NCBI GenBank assembly: GCA_012518265.1
Contig: JAAYST010000048.1
Location: 1 to 64,000 of the forward strand
DNA from: Candidatus Methanofrustulum fimipullorum
GTDB taxonomy: Archaea > Halobacteriota > Methanosarcinia > Methanosarcinales > Methanosarcinaceae
Length of the DNA stretch: 64,000 nucleotides
Reading direction: 5' to 3'
Shown: in pieces, positions 44,799 through 54,320 of the stretch
Layout: each line of letters begins with the position of its first letter
Position numbering within the stretch: the first letter of the stretch is position 1
Position numbers and translations under genes: made by a program
The notes under the pieces: generated by a model
The model's input: the letters and a program-made list of their open reading frames with translations, nothing else
Databases searched by the model: none
What the model was told of the DNA's origin: nothing

Positions 44799-46009
44799 TA
44801 GATAATCACCAACTGTTCTTTGATCAACTCGTTGCTCATACCTACAGATTTTCCGCGAGCGATAATTCTTAAGTTGCGAACTTCATTGCTCTTATAAATC
44901 AAATACTCCATAATAGGAACTATTGAAACTATAGATTGAAGCGATTCGGACGTTACTTCTTTGAGGTTAAATTGAAGTAATGCGTTTTCAATATCGGTTA
45001 AATCAATTGTTGAAAAATCTTTATTTTCGACCAAATTTCGAAGTACGTTCCAGTAAGACGAAGACTTCAAGACCTCTACAAATTGCTCATACGAAGACTT
45101 GTACAAATCCTGAAGAACGTTTATGTTGAATTCGAATCCATTCTCGATTAAAAGATCGTTTATATCGGAAATTTGACTTTCTGATTCAGATTTTTCCGCC
45201 TTTTCCGCCAATTTCTCTTCAGAAATGAAGCTTTCCGCTTTTTTCAAACGGATCAATAAATTCAAATTTCGACCATCGATTTCCCTTTGAACGAAGCGAT
45301 TGAAGAGTTTTCTGTCACTCGTAAAAGGATATCCGATAACCGAGAAAAGATTAGTATAATAAAACTTGTCAAGTTTATTTTCTATTTCCGGAAGATTGGA
45401 GCCGTCAAACGAGTCCAAAATAGGAGCATATTCCGTTTCTTTGAATTCTTTTAAAATTTCATCAAGACTTTTCTCAGACAAAGACGACAACAAAGTGTAT
45501 CTCAAAGAACCGGCTGTAATTAATGCTTCTCTTATATCTGCCGGAGATATATTATGTAGTTTGCCGCGGAGAATCGTTTTTATATTCCAAATGTCGTATT
45601 TTTTAAGATACTCCTGAACCAAACCATGAGGATCGCCTTCAGTTATTCTTAACACTTTTTGAAAAGACGTCGCCATATTTCGATTCAGTGCATGCTCGAT
45701 AAGGTTTGCGCCACTATATTCACGTGACAATTCTTCAATATCCGAACGATAATCGGTTTCGCTTATGTTGAATATAAATTCGTCCAAACTCATATTCAAC
45801 AAACGGGGATACGAATCTCTCGGAATAAGCTTCACTTTCATTGCGCGTATACGAGTAACCGCATAAGGGTAATTCGATGAACCCGTGCTTCTCCTTTTAA
45901 GTGATGAGGCGTAAACGGTCGCCTTGTCGAATTCGCCACGAAACTTTTCAACATAGTCGTTCGATTCGGAAACTTCGACCGGACTCTCTTTCCTGTACAT
46001 GTCACGCAT
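44798..46009 (-). CDS. atpC: A1A0-ATP synthase subunit C
   Basis: Subunit C (V-ATPase d-like) links the central stalk to the c-ring. I use ATG 46009, which follows GGGTGA; TTG 46015 is also open. The 403-residue all-helical protein contains the three-fold domain repeat, for example [17 protein letters not shown] and [16 protein letters not shown] near the end. A Glu/Lys/Ser-rich insert ([13 protein letters not shown]) sits near 270-285. It is four to seven bases after atpE. Confidence 0.93.
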   Translation of the reverse strand: MRDMYRKESPVEVSESNDYVEKFRGEFDKATVYASSLKRRSTGSSNYPYAVTRIRAMKVKLIPRDSYPRLLNMSLDEFIFNISETDYRSDIEELSREYSGANLIEHALNRNMATSFQKVLRITEGDPHGLVQEYLKKYDIWNIKTILRGKLHNISPADIREALITAGSLRYTLLSSLSEKSLDEILKEFKETEYAPILDSFDGSNLPEIENKLDKFYYTNLFSVIGYPFTSDRKLFNRFVQREIDGRNLNLLIRLKKAESFISEEKLAEKAEKSESESQISDINDLLIENGFEFNINVLQDLYKSSYEQFVEVLKSSSYWNVLRNLVENKDFSTIDLTDIENALLQFNLKEVTSESLQSIVSIVPIMEYLIYKSNEVRNLRIIARGKSVGMSNELIKEQLVII

Positions 46010-46015
46010 GTGCAA

Positions 46016-46567
46016 TCACCCGTCCAGGATATCGGATATTTGCTTTAAAGAGCGCTCATAAACTGCTTTTAATAAAACGTCGTATGTATAATCGAGACGT
46101 ATTGTACCGTCATCGTTTTCAATTACAATACCGCCGAGACAATCGATATTTCCGCCGTATTTCAAAGATGAACGTTTGCGGACGATCTTTTCGGATTCTT
46201 TGTTTGAATAAATGACAGAACCCTCTGACTCGTACTTTTTAATAAGGGTTTTGAGATACTCTTCATTCTTATCGGCAGGCAGTGTTTTTATGGATTCCAC
46301 GGTATCTTGATATACGCTGTCTAAAAGCTCTTTTCTTTTGTTGAGCTGAATGCGTTTTACTTCCAGATTTGCACTAGACAAAACCTGTTGGCGCTGATTT
46401 TCGAGATTTTCCTCTACAGCGGCAAGCCGTCTGCCAAGGTCTTCCCTTGACGTTTGTCTGGCTTCTTCCACTATTTGTTCCGAAACGGCTTTAGCTTCGG
46501 CTTCAATTCGGGAAACCTCTGATTTTGCACCTTCGGCAATATCATTTAATACTACTTCCAATCCCAT
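46016..46567 (-). CDS. atpE: A1A0-ATP synthase subunit E
   Basis: This is the peripheral-stalk subunit of 183 residues. It has a long N-terminal coiled coil (about 5-95) and a C-terminal globular part containing GGIVIENDDGTIRLDYTYD. AAAGGTG precedes the ATG. It pairs with subunit H. Confidence 0.93.
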   Translation of the reverse strand: MGLEVVLNDIAEGAKSEVSRIEAEAKAVSEQIVEEARQTSREDLGRRLAAVEENLENQRQQVLSSANLEVKRIQLNKRKELLDSVYQDTVESIKTLPADKNEEYLKTLIKKYESEGSVIYSNKESEKIVRKRSSLKYGGNIDCLGGIVIENDDGTIRLDYTYDVLLKAVYERSLKQISDILDG

Positions 46568-46631
46568 TCTAACACCTTTAAAATATCAAAGGCGGAAAAA
46601 AATTCCGCCTCCGATTATTTTCCTTTTCAAC

Positions 46632-46844
46632 TCAAATCAATAATGCAACTACAAGTCCGAAAATGACGATAGTTTCCGGCAAAACTGTAAGAACAAGTGC
46701 TTTACCGAAAATTGAGCCGTCTTCAACCATTGCGCCGATTCCGGCTGTTGCAATGACTTTTTGTGCCCATGCGGTTGCAAAACCTGTAAGTGAGATTGCT
46801 ATTGCTTTTGAAAGTGCTTCTACTGCTTCTGTTGTTAATTCCAT
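46632..46844 (-). CDS. atpK: A1A0-ATP synthase subunit K (c-ring proteolipid)
   Basis: This rotor-ring subunit forms one membrane hairpin of 70 residues. I start at ATG 46844, after GGAGG inside the atpI end; the longer frame to 46934 only overlaps atpI. The ion-binding Glu57 lies in LPETIVIFG in helix 2, and Gln28 in helix 1 is close to where a Na+-type site has its Gln ligand. This arrangement resembles Methanosarcina c-subunits, so Na+ or mixed Na+/H+ coupling is possible. Confidence 0.94.
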   Translation of the reverse strand: MELTTEAVEALSKAIAISLTGFATAWAQKVIATAGIGAMVEDGSIFGKALVLTVLPETIVIFGLVVALLI

Positions 46845-46848
46845 TACA

Positions 46849-48810
46849 TTATTCCTCCGTGTATATTCTTTTGTATCCAAATGGATTGTACATCCGTCCC
46901 CCGCCGGAATAGTACTTGCCGAAAAATTCGACATATTGAAGCCTTAGAGCATGTAAGCCGGGGGCAATTATACTCAAAGCGCTATTAATTGTGTGCCCTA
47001 AAACAAACACGAAAATCGCGACAATTGTCATAAGGCCGAACCCACTGCTTGGAGACCATATCATCTCAAAAGCAATAGAGTTAACTGTAGATGCGATATA
47101 TATCGATGACAAACCGACTGCAAGAATACGAGTATAGGAAAGCATGTTTCCAAAAAAGCCCGGGATTTCTATCGGACCCTGAATTCCTTCGCCTAAAAAC
47201 AGCATTATTACTCCTATTATAAAGATTAATGCGCCTAAGACAAGAAGGATTTTATTATCGATAAAATAGCCCGCAATTGCGATTATTGCTCCGATTTGCA
47301 TGACAAACCAGCTGCCTTTGGCAAAAACAGCTTCCTTTAAACCGTGTTGGTTCTTAAGGTTGAAAAATCCGATTAAGTAACCGAAGTTTAAATGTAAAAG
47401 ACCAAAGATGACTGTTGCCAAGAGTATCGTATACATCAAATGTGTCCTGTGTATCGGGAACATGAAAAATTCTCCGGGAACTATGGACACGTCAAAAATA
47501 ATTGTTTCAAACCCGGGGATTATACCCGGATAAGTTACCCCGTCTCCCGTATAGGAAGCAAGAGGCATACCCATAAACTCGCCGTATAAAAATCCGAAAA
47601 TAAATGCGGATATTTGGCAAGCTATGAGGACGTTCATCATCGAATTAATTGCTTCTGATTTCAGGAATTTCTTTACTAATAAAGCTAACGATAAGAGAAC
47701 AAGCGCATAACCCATATCACCTAAAATGAGACCGTATATCAACGGAAAAGACATCATCAAAATCTTTGAAGGATCTATTTCCGTATACACAGGGGGCGAG
47801 TACAAATCGACAACCCACTCGAAGTTTTTAGCAAAACCCTTGTTGTTGTGCTTGATTGGTACTTTTAACACTTCTTCTTCATCGCTTAGGTTCACTTCTT
47901 GCTTTTGTATGTAAACTCTGTTATCTGTTTTGGAGTTTACGGCCGCTGCAAGTAAATCAAACTGATTTTCGGGAACCCATCCGTCAATCACAAAGGCATT
48001 TTCCGATGTAGCTATTCTTAAGGGCAGTTCTGCTTTTTCACTTAAAATAGTAAGGAACTCATCACTTGCCATGATGAAATCGCCGTACTCTTCTTTAAGT
48101 TTTGCAATGTCTGCATCCAGAGTTTCAAGTTGTGTACTGACATCGGCTTTTTCCGCCTCAAGAGCCCGTAACAAATCGGACGGTTTACCTTGTCTGTCCG
48201 GAATACGCGATTCTCTGTATCCCAAATCGTATATGTAGCTGTAAACAGCTCTTTCATATTCTTTGGGTACAAAAAGAGAAAAAGTATGACCGGCGCCTTC
48301 ATAGAGCAAATACGAAGAGTTTGTGATTTCACGTATGTGCTCTTCCGAGATTGGTTTTGAAACCGTTCCCGTGTAAGCCGCCAGAGTTTCATAACCGCTG
48401 TAATAATCCATGTTTAAATCGGATGATAAAAACGGTTTGAGCTCCTCCGATTCCGACTCAATTTCTTTGAGCCGGTTTTCAAGTGCGTTCTTTCGGGAAT
48501 TCTTTTCAGAAATATCCTTGTCCAACTTTTCAAGACGTGTATTAAGCTCTGAGCTTAAAACATCGGTGTTGATAACCGCATCCGATTTGTTTACATCTAA
48601 GTAGTTGGAAATTGAACGAACCTTTACAAGCTTTCTTGAAACGTCTTCACCGTACCCGATCGGTTTTCCGATTTTAAAAAAAGAATCTTCGTCTTCCACG
48701 TAATCTTCAACATGATAAATGTTCAATTCGTGCAAAACATCAATTAAAGGCTCAAGATATCTCTTGTGCCCGGCCAAAGTAGCTCTGACCATTTTCTCCG
48801 GTCGGGTCAT
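46849..48810 (-). CDS. atpI: A1A0-ATP synthase subunit I (stator a-subunit)
   Basis: This 653-residue subunit carries the ion channel. The first 340 residues are soluble and coiled-coil, and the rest has about eight membrane helices. The essential stator Arg lies in the helix FFGNMLSYTRILAVGLSS near 555. The N-terminus MVRATLAGHKRYLEPLIDVL is typical. The ATG overlaps the atpH stop by four bases (ATGA) and follows GAGGGAG. Confidence 0.95.
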   Translation of the reverse strand: MTRPEKMVRATLAGHKRYLEPLIDVLHELNIYHVEDYVEDEDSFFKIGKPIGYGEDVSRKLVKVRSISNYLDVNKSDAVINTDVLSSELNTRLEKLDKDISEKNSRKNALENRLKEIESESEELKPFLSSDLNMDYYSGYETLAAYTGTVSKPISEEHIREITNSSYLLYEGAGHTFSLFVPKEYERAVYSYIYDLGYRESRIPDRQGKPSDLLRALEAEKADVSTQLETLDADIAKLKEEYGDFIMASDEFLTILSEKAELPLRIATSENAFVIDGWVPENQFDLLAAAVNSKTDNRVYIQKQEVNLSDEEEVLKVPIKHNNKGFAKNFEWVVDLYSPPVYTEIDPSKILMMSFPLIYGLILGDMGYALVLLSLALLVKKFLKSEAINSMMNVLIACQISAFIFGFLYGEFMGMPLASYTGDGVTYPGIIPGFETIIFDVSIVPGEFFMFPIHRTHLMYTILLATVIFGLLHLNFGYLIGFFNLKNQHGLKEAVFAKGSWFVMQIGAIIAIAGYFIDNKILLVLGALIFIIGVIMLFLGEGIQGPIEIPGFFGNMLSYTRILAVGLSSIYIASTVNSIAFEMIWSPSSGFGLMTIVAIFVFVLGHTINSALSIIAPGLHALRLQYVEFFGKYYSGGGRMYNPFGYKRIYTEE

Positions 48811-49133
48811 GCGTTTATCTCCCTCTCAAATTCCCCAAGTAGGTATTTCGTAGCTTTAGGAATATTTGATTGAGATTTCACAGCCAAAGACTCTGAAGCA
48901 TCAACGCCTTCCTGAATAATGGAAGCTCGCATTTCCGCAATTTCCGCTTCACCTTTACGTGCCGCTTCATGTGCAGATTTTACGGACTGTTCTTCACCGT
49001 CATCGATTATTTGACGGGCAACAGACCTTGCTTTTGCGATTTCCGAATTACTCCTTTCGGCTGCAGCGTCGACAGCAATTTTTGCATCTTGTTCTGCCTG
49101 TTTGATTTCAGATAAGATTTCGTTGTTGGCCAT
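48807..49133 (-). CDS. atpH: A1A0-ATP synthase subunit H
   Basis: This 108-residue protein is almost entirely coiled coil and forms the peripheral stalk with E. The Ala/Glu/Lys heptads and the position as first gene of the operon are typical of methanosarcinal ATPases. It ends overlapping atpI. Confidence 0.9.
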   Translation of the reverse strand: MANNEILSEIKQAEQDAKIAVDAAAERSNSEIAKARSVARQIIDDGEEQSVKSAHEAARKGEAEIAEMRASIIQEGVDASESLAVKSQSNIPKATKYLLGEFEREINA

Positions 49134-49540
49134 GTGAATACCATTTCAATTTATTTAATATAAGTTACAAGTATAAATTCAAAAAGGTAACCTAAAAACT
49201 ATAACCATATATTAATGGAGTTTACATTTCACCCTTAACAAAATGAAAGATTGAAACGATTAAAAAATATATTCAATATATTCAAAATGTTTTTGCATTT
49301 TGTTTTGTTTTTGTTTCGTGTTTTGTTTTGAAACGTTTGATTATATTTGAAAATCATTAAAACCTTTAATTCATTAACGGATAAAATTTAAACCGGGTCA
49401 ATTATTGACCTGATGCAATCATAACAATAAACTATAAAAAGCTATAGCATAATGTTATCACGTTTTTTGCATATAAAAATGCAATAGATAACAGCCTTTA
49501 GGATATATAAATATATTGTGATTAAAAAAGCTAACATACA

Positions 49541-49630
49541 AATAAATCAAAAAATAAATCAAAAAATAAATCAAAAAATAAATCAAAAAATAAATCAAAA
49601 AATAAATCAAAAAATAAATTAAAAAATAAA
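49541..49630. repeat. 12-bp tandem array
   Basis: AAATAAATCAAA repeats about seven times with almost no variation, the last copy having T for C. It is a recent slippage product. Confidence 0.9.
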
Positions 49631-49677
49631 AATGGAAAAAATGATTAAATGAAGGACTGTAAAAAAACACGCAGCAA

Positions 49678-49960
49678 CCGTTAAAATCCTAAAAATGAAT
49701 AAAACGGAACTGCCGTTAAAATCCTAAAAATCAACAAAAAAACGAACCCCTAGAAAATCCCAAAAGGCGCCGCACCCCAAGAAATAAAACGGGTGCGACC
49801 GTTAAAATCCTAAAAATTAGGAAAAAACGTGGCAACCGCTAAAATCCTAAAAATTAGGAAAAAACGTGGCAACCGTTAAAATCTAAAAATTAGAAAAACA
49901 AACCCGAAAAAATTCCAAAAGGCGCCGCACCGCAAAAAAAAAACGGGTGCAACATTTTTC
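49678..49960. repeat. Interspersed repeat field with GC-rich hairpins
   Basis: CCGTTAAAATCCTAAAAAT or a close variant begins at 49678, 49711, 49800, 49837 and 49874. Copies three and four extend the identity for 37 bp. Two copies of a second element, AAAAGGCGCCGCACC with a downstream ACGGGTGC that can pair back to GCACC(C), lie at about 49760-49798 and 49917-49951. Spacing is irregular and there are no unique equal-length spacers, so this is not CRISPR. It may encode structured RNA. Confidence 0.75.
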
Positions 49961-50073
49961 CCAAAAAAAAACGAAAATCCGAATACGGGGTTCTCTTAAA
50001 AAATTAGAAAAAATAGATAGAAAAAATAGATAGAAAAATATAAAAACTAAAAGATATGAGAAAAAATGAGAAT

Positions 50074-50107
50074 AAAAAGAAAAAGCGATAAATCGCTTTT
50101 TCTTTTT
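50074..50107. terminator. Terminator of the surface-protein gene
   Basis: The perfect 16-bp stem AAAAAGAAAAAGCGAT with its complement has a 2-base loop and T-rich flanks on both strands. It is about 70 bases past the surface-protein stop on the minus strand. Confidence 0.65.
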
Positions 50108-50178
50108 CTTTTTTCTTTATTTTCTTTTTTTCTCTTAAATTTACTGTTTGACTGTTTAAATTATAAAAATAATTTTAT

Positions 50179-53100
50179 TCATTTTTTAAACAGTTTTTCC
50201 AGTTTGTATTTGTATTCTTTTGCCATACCGGATGCGACTTCTTTATAGTTTTGGGAGTTTGCCCCGCGAACGGACATTCCGTATACGATCAAACCGGCAA
50301 AAGCAATTATAAGAAGGAACACAAGGATCAAAAATACTATAAGTAATATTTTCAAATAGTACATAAAAGAAGAACCTTTTTCTACTGAAATATTACTAAT
50401 TTCCGACGGAACCGAAACTGAATTTTCGCCTTCTGTTATGGAAATTACATATGTTCCTTCTTTTTTGGGCGTGAATTCAAATTCGACTGTTGTATTTTCA
50501 TCGGGTTTTAAAGAAACTTCTTTCGATTTGTTGAAAACTTCTCCGTCTTCTGAAGATATTACAACTCTTACATCAGTTTTACCTTCTTCAACACCCTCGT
50601 TTGAAACTTTGAACATCAGTTTAAGTGAGTTGTAAGAAGTGGGAGACTCAGGATTAATTGAGAATTCGTCAAAAACGAATTTTGCGGCTCTTTCATTTAC
50701 GAGAATAGATGTTTTTTCCGTATTGTATTTCGATTTTGATACGGAAATTTCAATCGTTCCGGGGTTGTTGAATGTGTATTCAACTTCACCGTTTGAATCC
50801 GTTTTAAGAGTTTGCCCTTCAATTGTAACTGTGGCATCGGATATTCCGGAGCCGGATTTTTCATCGGTCACACGAATTTTTGCGCCCGTTTCGGCATAAA
50901 TCGAATCGGAAGGTGAAAGTGTAACTGACATATTTCCTATGTCTTCTCGAACGGTAACGCGGCGAGTTGTCGAGTTGTAGCCGTCTTTTTCAGCTTTGAT
51001 ATTGTACGAACCGACACGTTCCGGTTTATAAGTCAATTTACCTGAAGAATCCGTCTTTCCGATAAGTGTGCTGTTTTCATAAACAGATGCGTCTTCAATA
51101 TAATTCGAACCCGCCTTTACCGTAACGGTTGCCGACTGCCCCAACAATATTGACGATTGAAGTGAAATTGACAAATTGTTGGTATCTTTCTTGTCGGTTT
51201 TTGTCGTGTTGTTGTGCGTAAACGGATAGAAGCGAAGTGTGTTTGAATCTCCTACTTTAAACGAAAGTGTAGTATTTCCAACTTCCATAAAGTCTACAGA
51301 GTCTCCTGCAGACAAAGTCAAACTGTCATCGTTTTTCAAAGTAATTGAAGATGCATCGGAAGAGTCAACTTCCATTTTACCAAACGAATCCTCTCTTTCA
51401 ATTTTAGTTAATTTGTCAGATATTTGGAAAATACCGCGAACCGTAATAGTATTGCTTTCCGCTCCTTGGAAAATACTGTCGATGTAAAGAGCAATGTAGG
51501 AAACATCGTCGGTGTCCCCCATCTTCTTTTCAAAAGTAACAGTGCTTCCCGAACTAACCGTTTCCGAATCAATCGACTTGTTATTCTTTAAAAGCTCGAG
51601 ACGAACCGTATCTCCTTTGAGATTTATATCGCTAATTTTAACAGTATAACCTTCTTCAAATTTCAAAGATTGTCCGGTTTTTAAATCGTATTTATCACTG
51701 TTGTCAATTAAAACTTTAGACAAATTGCCATCAGAGAGAAGACTTACTTCTTTTGCATTAATATTTGAGTTTTTCGTGTAACCTGCGAAATATTTCTCGC
51801 CCATGAAATTTATAACTCTGTAACTGCCCCATGCGGATTTAGAGAAATCAACGTCAACCGCTTGTGCTTTATAAACGAGAGATCCGTCGGAAATCTTTCT
51901 GGAACCGTCCCATTTATCAAAGTATAACATTTCCGTAGATTCAATATCGTCGTCAATGTCGTATGCCAAACCTTCAAAGTTGTAAGGCGTCCATTTTGTA
52001 ACACGGCTTGATGCCGGTGCGTCTGCATCATAGACTGTTCCTCTCAATTCGAGTTTTGTTGTATTATTTTCAACAACTCTTGGAGCAAATCTAAGTTTTT
52101 TGTTGTTGTCGGCCACAATAAATTCAATATTGTCCATGAGTTTTATCGTGTTACCTGCAGAAAGAGTTATATCTTTACTGTTCTCCATTTCGATGAAAAA
52201 TCTTCCGTTATTGTTTTTACCGTGGTCGGTAACTTCCATCGAACCGGATTTAAAGCCGTCTGAAATTACAATCGGCTTTGAAGAAAGTTGAAAGACCCCT
52301 CGAATCGTAACGGTACTTGATTCAGTTCCCTGAAATATACTGTCAACATTGACGACAATAGTAGTTATGTCTTCTCCATTTATCCTTTTAGTAAATGCAC
52401 CTGTGCCTCCCGAAGACGAAACAAACGAACCTACGTCTTTTCCGTTTTCGAGTATCGTAAAGCGTGCACTGTCACCTTGGATATTGATATCGTCTACTTT
52501 AAGTTTATAACCGTCGCTTAAGTTTAAGGATTGTCCGACTCTAAGGTCGTGTTTTTCATTTTCATCCGTTAAAACTTTCAGAATAAATCCTTCACTTAAA
52601 ATATCTTTTCCTTCATATTCGAAATTTGTATTGGAAGTATAACCTGCAAAGTAGCGATCAGCCATGAAACCGATTACATCGTACGAACCCCAAGCAGATC
52701 TTTCAAAGTCTACAGGAACTGATTGCGTTTGATAAACAAGTTCCCCTTCTCTGATTTTTCTATCTGAACTGCTCAAACCTGGGTGTTTAAGGACCATGCG
52801 TTCAGTTCCTTCTCCGGTATCGATATTATAATAGAATCCCGAAAATGACAAATAATCCCATGTAAATTCGTCGGAACTTTCACCTTCTCTCCAAATGCGG
52901 TCTCCTGTACTCGGAACGGCAGATTTGGTTATAGAGAGATTCCATTTCAATTCGCCAACAGCGCCACCTGTTCCTTTTTGTGTTGCTTTTGCAACAAGGA
53001 CAAATTCTCCTTCGGTGTTATGAGATTGTGCAAATATTGATTTTCTTGCTTCGTCTTTCGGATTTTTGGGGAATTCTTTGACGAGTTTGTTGTCTTTAGT

Positions 53101-53880
53101 GTAAAGATACCAAGTAAAAGTCGAATCGACAGTAGTTACTGCATTGACATTGATTGCAGCTCCGGGACGCAACTTTATAACAGCCGTATTGGACGTCGAT
53201 TTATCGAGGTCGAACATCTTTAAATCGGACCATTGTGCATAAAGAACCGTGTTTTTGTCAATATTAAAAGTTTTGTCCGGAGCGTAAGCCGTTCCGGTTC
53301 CGTCCGCTTTTGTATTCCAGCCGACAAATACTTTACCTTCGAGTTTGAAATTGTTGGCAAGGATTTTAACTGTCGAGTTTAAATCATATTTTTGGGGATC
53401 GGACATATTTCCGATTCCGCCGTTTGCGTTATACGACAAAGTATAAGACGTGGAAGCTTCAGATTGTTTGGAAGAAGTTTCAGATTCAATCGGCTTGAAC
53501 GAAGGCTTCTCGGATTCAACCGGTTTGGAAGATGGCTCAGATTCAGAAGGAGCGGAAGATGGATCAGACTCCAAAGGAGCAGAAGATGGATCAGACTCCG
53601 AAGGAGCAGAAGATGGATCAGACTCCGAAGGAGCAGAAGATGGATCAGACTCCAAAGGAGCAGAAGGAGACTCGGATGCCGTATTTTCATCCGATGAACC
53701 GACCAAATCTTCCGATTCAACGCTTCCGCTTATAGAATAACTCAGGATGTTTAAAGAATCGTTTAAATTATTGTCTAAATCCGAAACACCGAGTGCGGGT
53801 ATTGCGGCGAATGCTGTTAAAGACAACAATGCGACAAACAAGAGCACGAGATAAATCGGATTCTTCATAGATTTTGTCAT
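50179..53880 (-). CDS. Large S-layer-type surface protein with membrane anchor
   Basis: This 1233-residue exported protein has a signal peptide (MKNPIYLVLLFVALLSLTAF, cleavage near 30). A tandem repeat tail follows (ESDPSSAP units, about 75-125). Next come an InlB B-repeat/Listeria-Bacteroides-type domain (about 147-217: FVGWNTKADGTG, TVLYAQW) and two copies of the methanosarcinal S-layer duplication domain at about 325-560 and 625-860 (WDYLSFSGFYYNID; WTPYNFEGLAYDID). Two or three Ig/PEGA-like modules lie at about 900-1150, and a membrane helix at about 1173-1200 has a basic cytoplasmic tail. It is a probable AglB substrate. It stands alone between a terminator and a long promoter region. 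Confidence 0.88.
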   Translation of the reverse strand: MTKSMKNPIYLVLLFVALLSLTAFAAIPALGVSDLDNNLNDSLNILSYSISGSVESEDLVGSSDENTASESPSAPLESDPSSAPSESDPSSAPSESDPSSAPLESDPSSAPSESEPSSKPVESEKPSFKPIESETSSKQSEASTSYTLSYNANGGIGNMSDPQKYDLNSTVKILANNFKLEGKVFVGWNTKADGTGTAYAPDKTFNIDKNTVLYAQWSDLKMFDLDKSTSNTAVIKLRPGAAINVNAVTTVDSTFTWYLYTKDNKLVKEFPKNPKDEARKSIFAQSHNTEGEFVLVAKATQKGTGGAVGELKWNLSITKSAVPSTGDRIWREGESSDEFTWDYLSFSGFYYNIDTGEGTERMVLKHPGLSSSDRKIREGELVYQTQSVPVDFERSAWGSYDVIGFMADRYFAGYTSNTNFEYEGKDILSEGFILKVLTDENEKHDLRVGQSLNLSDGYKLKVDDINIQGDSARFTILENGKDVGSFVSSSGGTGAFTKRINGEDITTIVVNVDSIFQGTESSTVTIRGVFQLSSKPIVISDGFKSGSMEVTDHGKNNNGRFFIEMENSKDITLSAGNTIKLMDNIEFIVADNNKKLRFAPRVVENNTTKLELRGTVYDADAPASSRVTKWTPYNFEGLAYDIDDDIESTEMLYFDKWDGSRKISDGSLVYKAQAVDVDFSKSAWGSYRVINFMGEKYFAGYTKNSNINAKEVSLLSDGNLSKVLIDNSDKYDLKTGQSLKFEEGYTVKISDINLKGDTVRLELLKNNKSIDSETVSSGSTVTFEKKMGDTDDVSYIALYIDSIFQGAESNTITVRGIFQISDKLTKIEREDSFGKMEVDSSDASSITLKNDDSLTLSAGDSVDFMEVGNTTLSFKVGDSNTLRFYPFTHNNTTKTDKKDTNNLSISLQSSILLGQSATVTVKAGSNYIEDASVYENSTLIGKTDSSGKLTYKPERVGSYNIKAEKDGYNSTTRRVTVREDIGNMSVTLSPSDSIYAETGAKIRVTDEKSGSGISDATVTIEGQTLKTDSNGEVEYTFNNPGTIEISVSKSKYNTEKTSILVNERAAKFVFDEFSINPESPTSYNSLKLMFKVSNEGVEEGKTDVRVVISSEDGEVFNKSKEVSLKPDENTTVEFEFTPKKEGTYVISITEGENSVSVPSEISNISVEKGSSFMYYLKILLIVFLILVFLLIIAFAGLIVYGMSVRGANSQNYKEVASGMAKEYKYKLEKLFKK
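53525..53690 (-). repeat. 24-bp coding minisatellite in the surface protein
   Basis: On the plus strand the unit GAAGATGGATCAGACTCC plus RAAGGA is repeated about five times with few changes and encodes ESDPSSAP on the minus strand. The length is a multiple of three, so copy-number change keeps the frame. Confidence 0.85.
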
Positions 53881-54320
53881 AGAAATATCACTTTTTAATA
53901 TTTGAATTGAAAATAAAATAATTTGAATTGAAAATAAAATAATTAAATAAATAATTAAATTTACATAATAAATAATTAAATTTACAGAAAAATGTTTATA
54001 ATAGCATCAAATATAAACATTAAATGAACATACGTATTATCCGGTATATACAATTAATTATATTTGTTTACTAATATATTTAAGCAAATATTCAATAGAT
54101 TTTGTTAAACATATAAATCATATAATCTGTTAGAGAATTAAAAGATTTTTATGCTTTTTTACTGAATATCAATTGGAATAAATATTATTCATGACTACAA
54201 AAAGTGCACATCATATAAATAGATTAATATAACTTCAAACAGAATTGAAGTTAATGACAATTGATGTGTGTTGATTTATATAATATTGTTGTTAAATAGC
54301 TTACGACAAACTCTTTTAAT
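53881..54320. other. Promoter spacer upstream of the surface-protein gene
   Basis: This 440-bp AT-rich stretch begins with two copies of ATTTGAATTGAAAATAAAAT and two of AATAATTAAATTTACA (53900-53990). These sit where the surface-protein promoter should be. A hairpin, AACTTCAA/TTGAAGTT at 54231-54252, is the likely thiL terminator. No ORF is supported. Confidence 0.5.

Larger units (their letters stand above)
49134..50178. other. 1-kb non-coding spacer rich in repeats
   Basis: This region lies between the ATPase operon and the surface-protein gene, both on the minus strand. Its left part must hold the ATPase promoter; TATA-like minus-strand sequences are near 49155-49165 and 49204-49213, and a 15-bp palindrome (GGTCAAT/ATTGACC) is at 49396-49410. 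A 12-bp array, a field of interspersed repeats with hairpins, and the terminator of the surface-protein gene follow. No ORF looks real. Confidence 0.6.

Noticed and set aside
46845-46934. 30-residue N-terminal extension of subunit K
   Set aside because: The extra codons lie inside atpI and include no membrane or conserved c-subunit sequence; ATG 46844 has the GGAGG site.
49678-49960. Possible CRISPR array
   Set aside because: Repeat starts are irregularly spaced (33, 89, 37 and 37 bp), the intervening sequences are themselves repeats, and no cas genes are present.
53392-53740. Overlapping plus-strand ORFs of Arg- or Asp/Gly-rich repeats
   Set aside because: They are the reverse frames of the surface-protein minisatellite, not genes.
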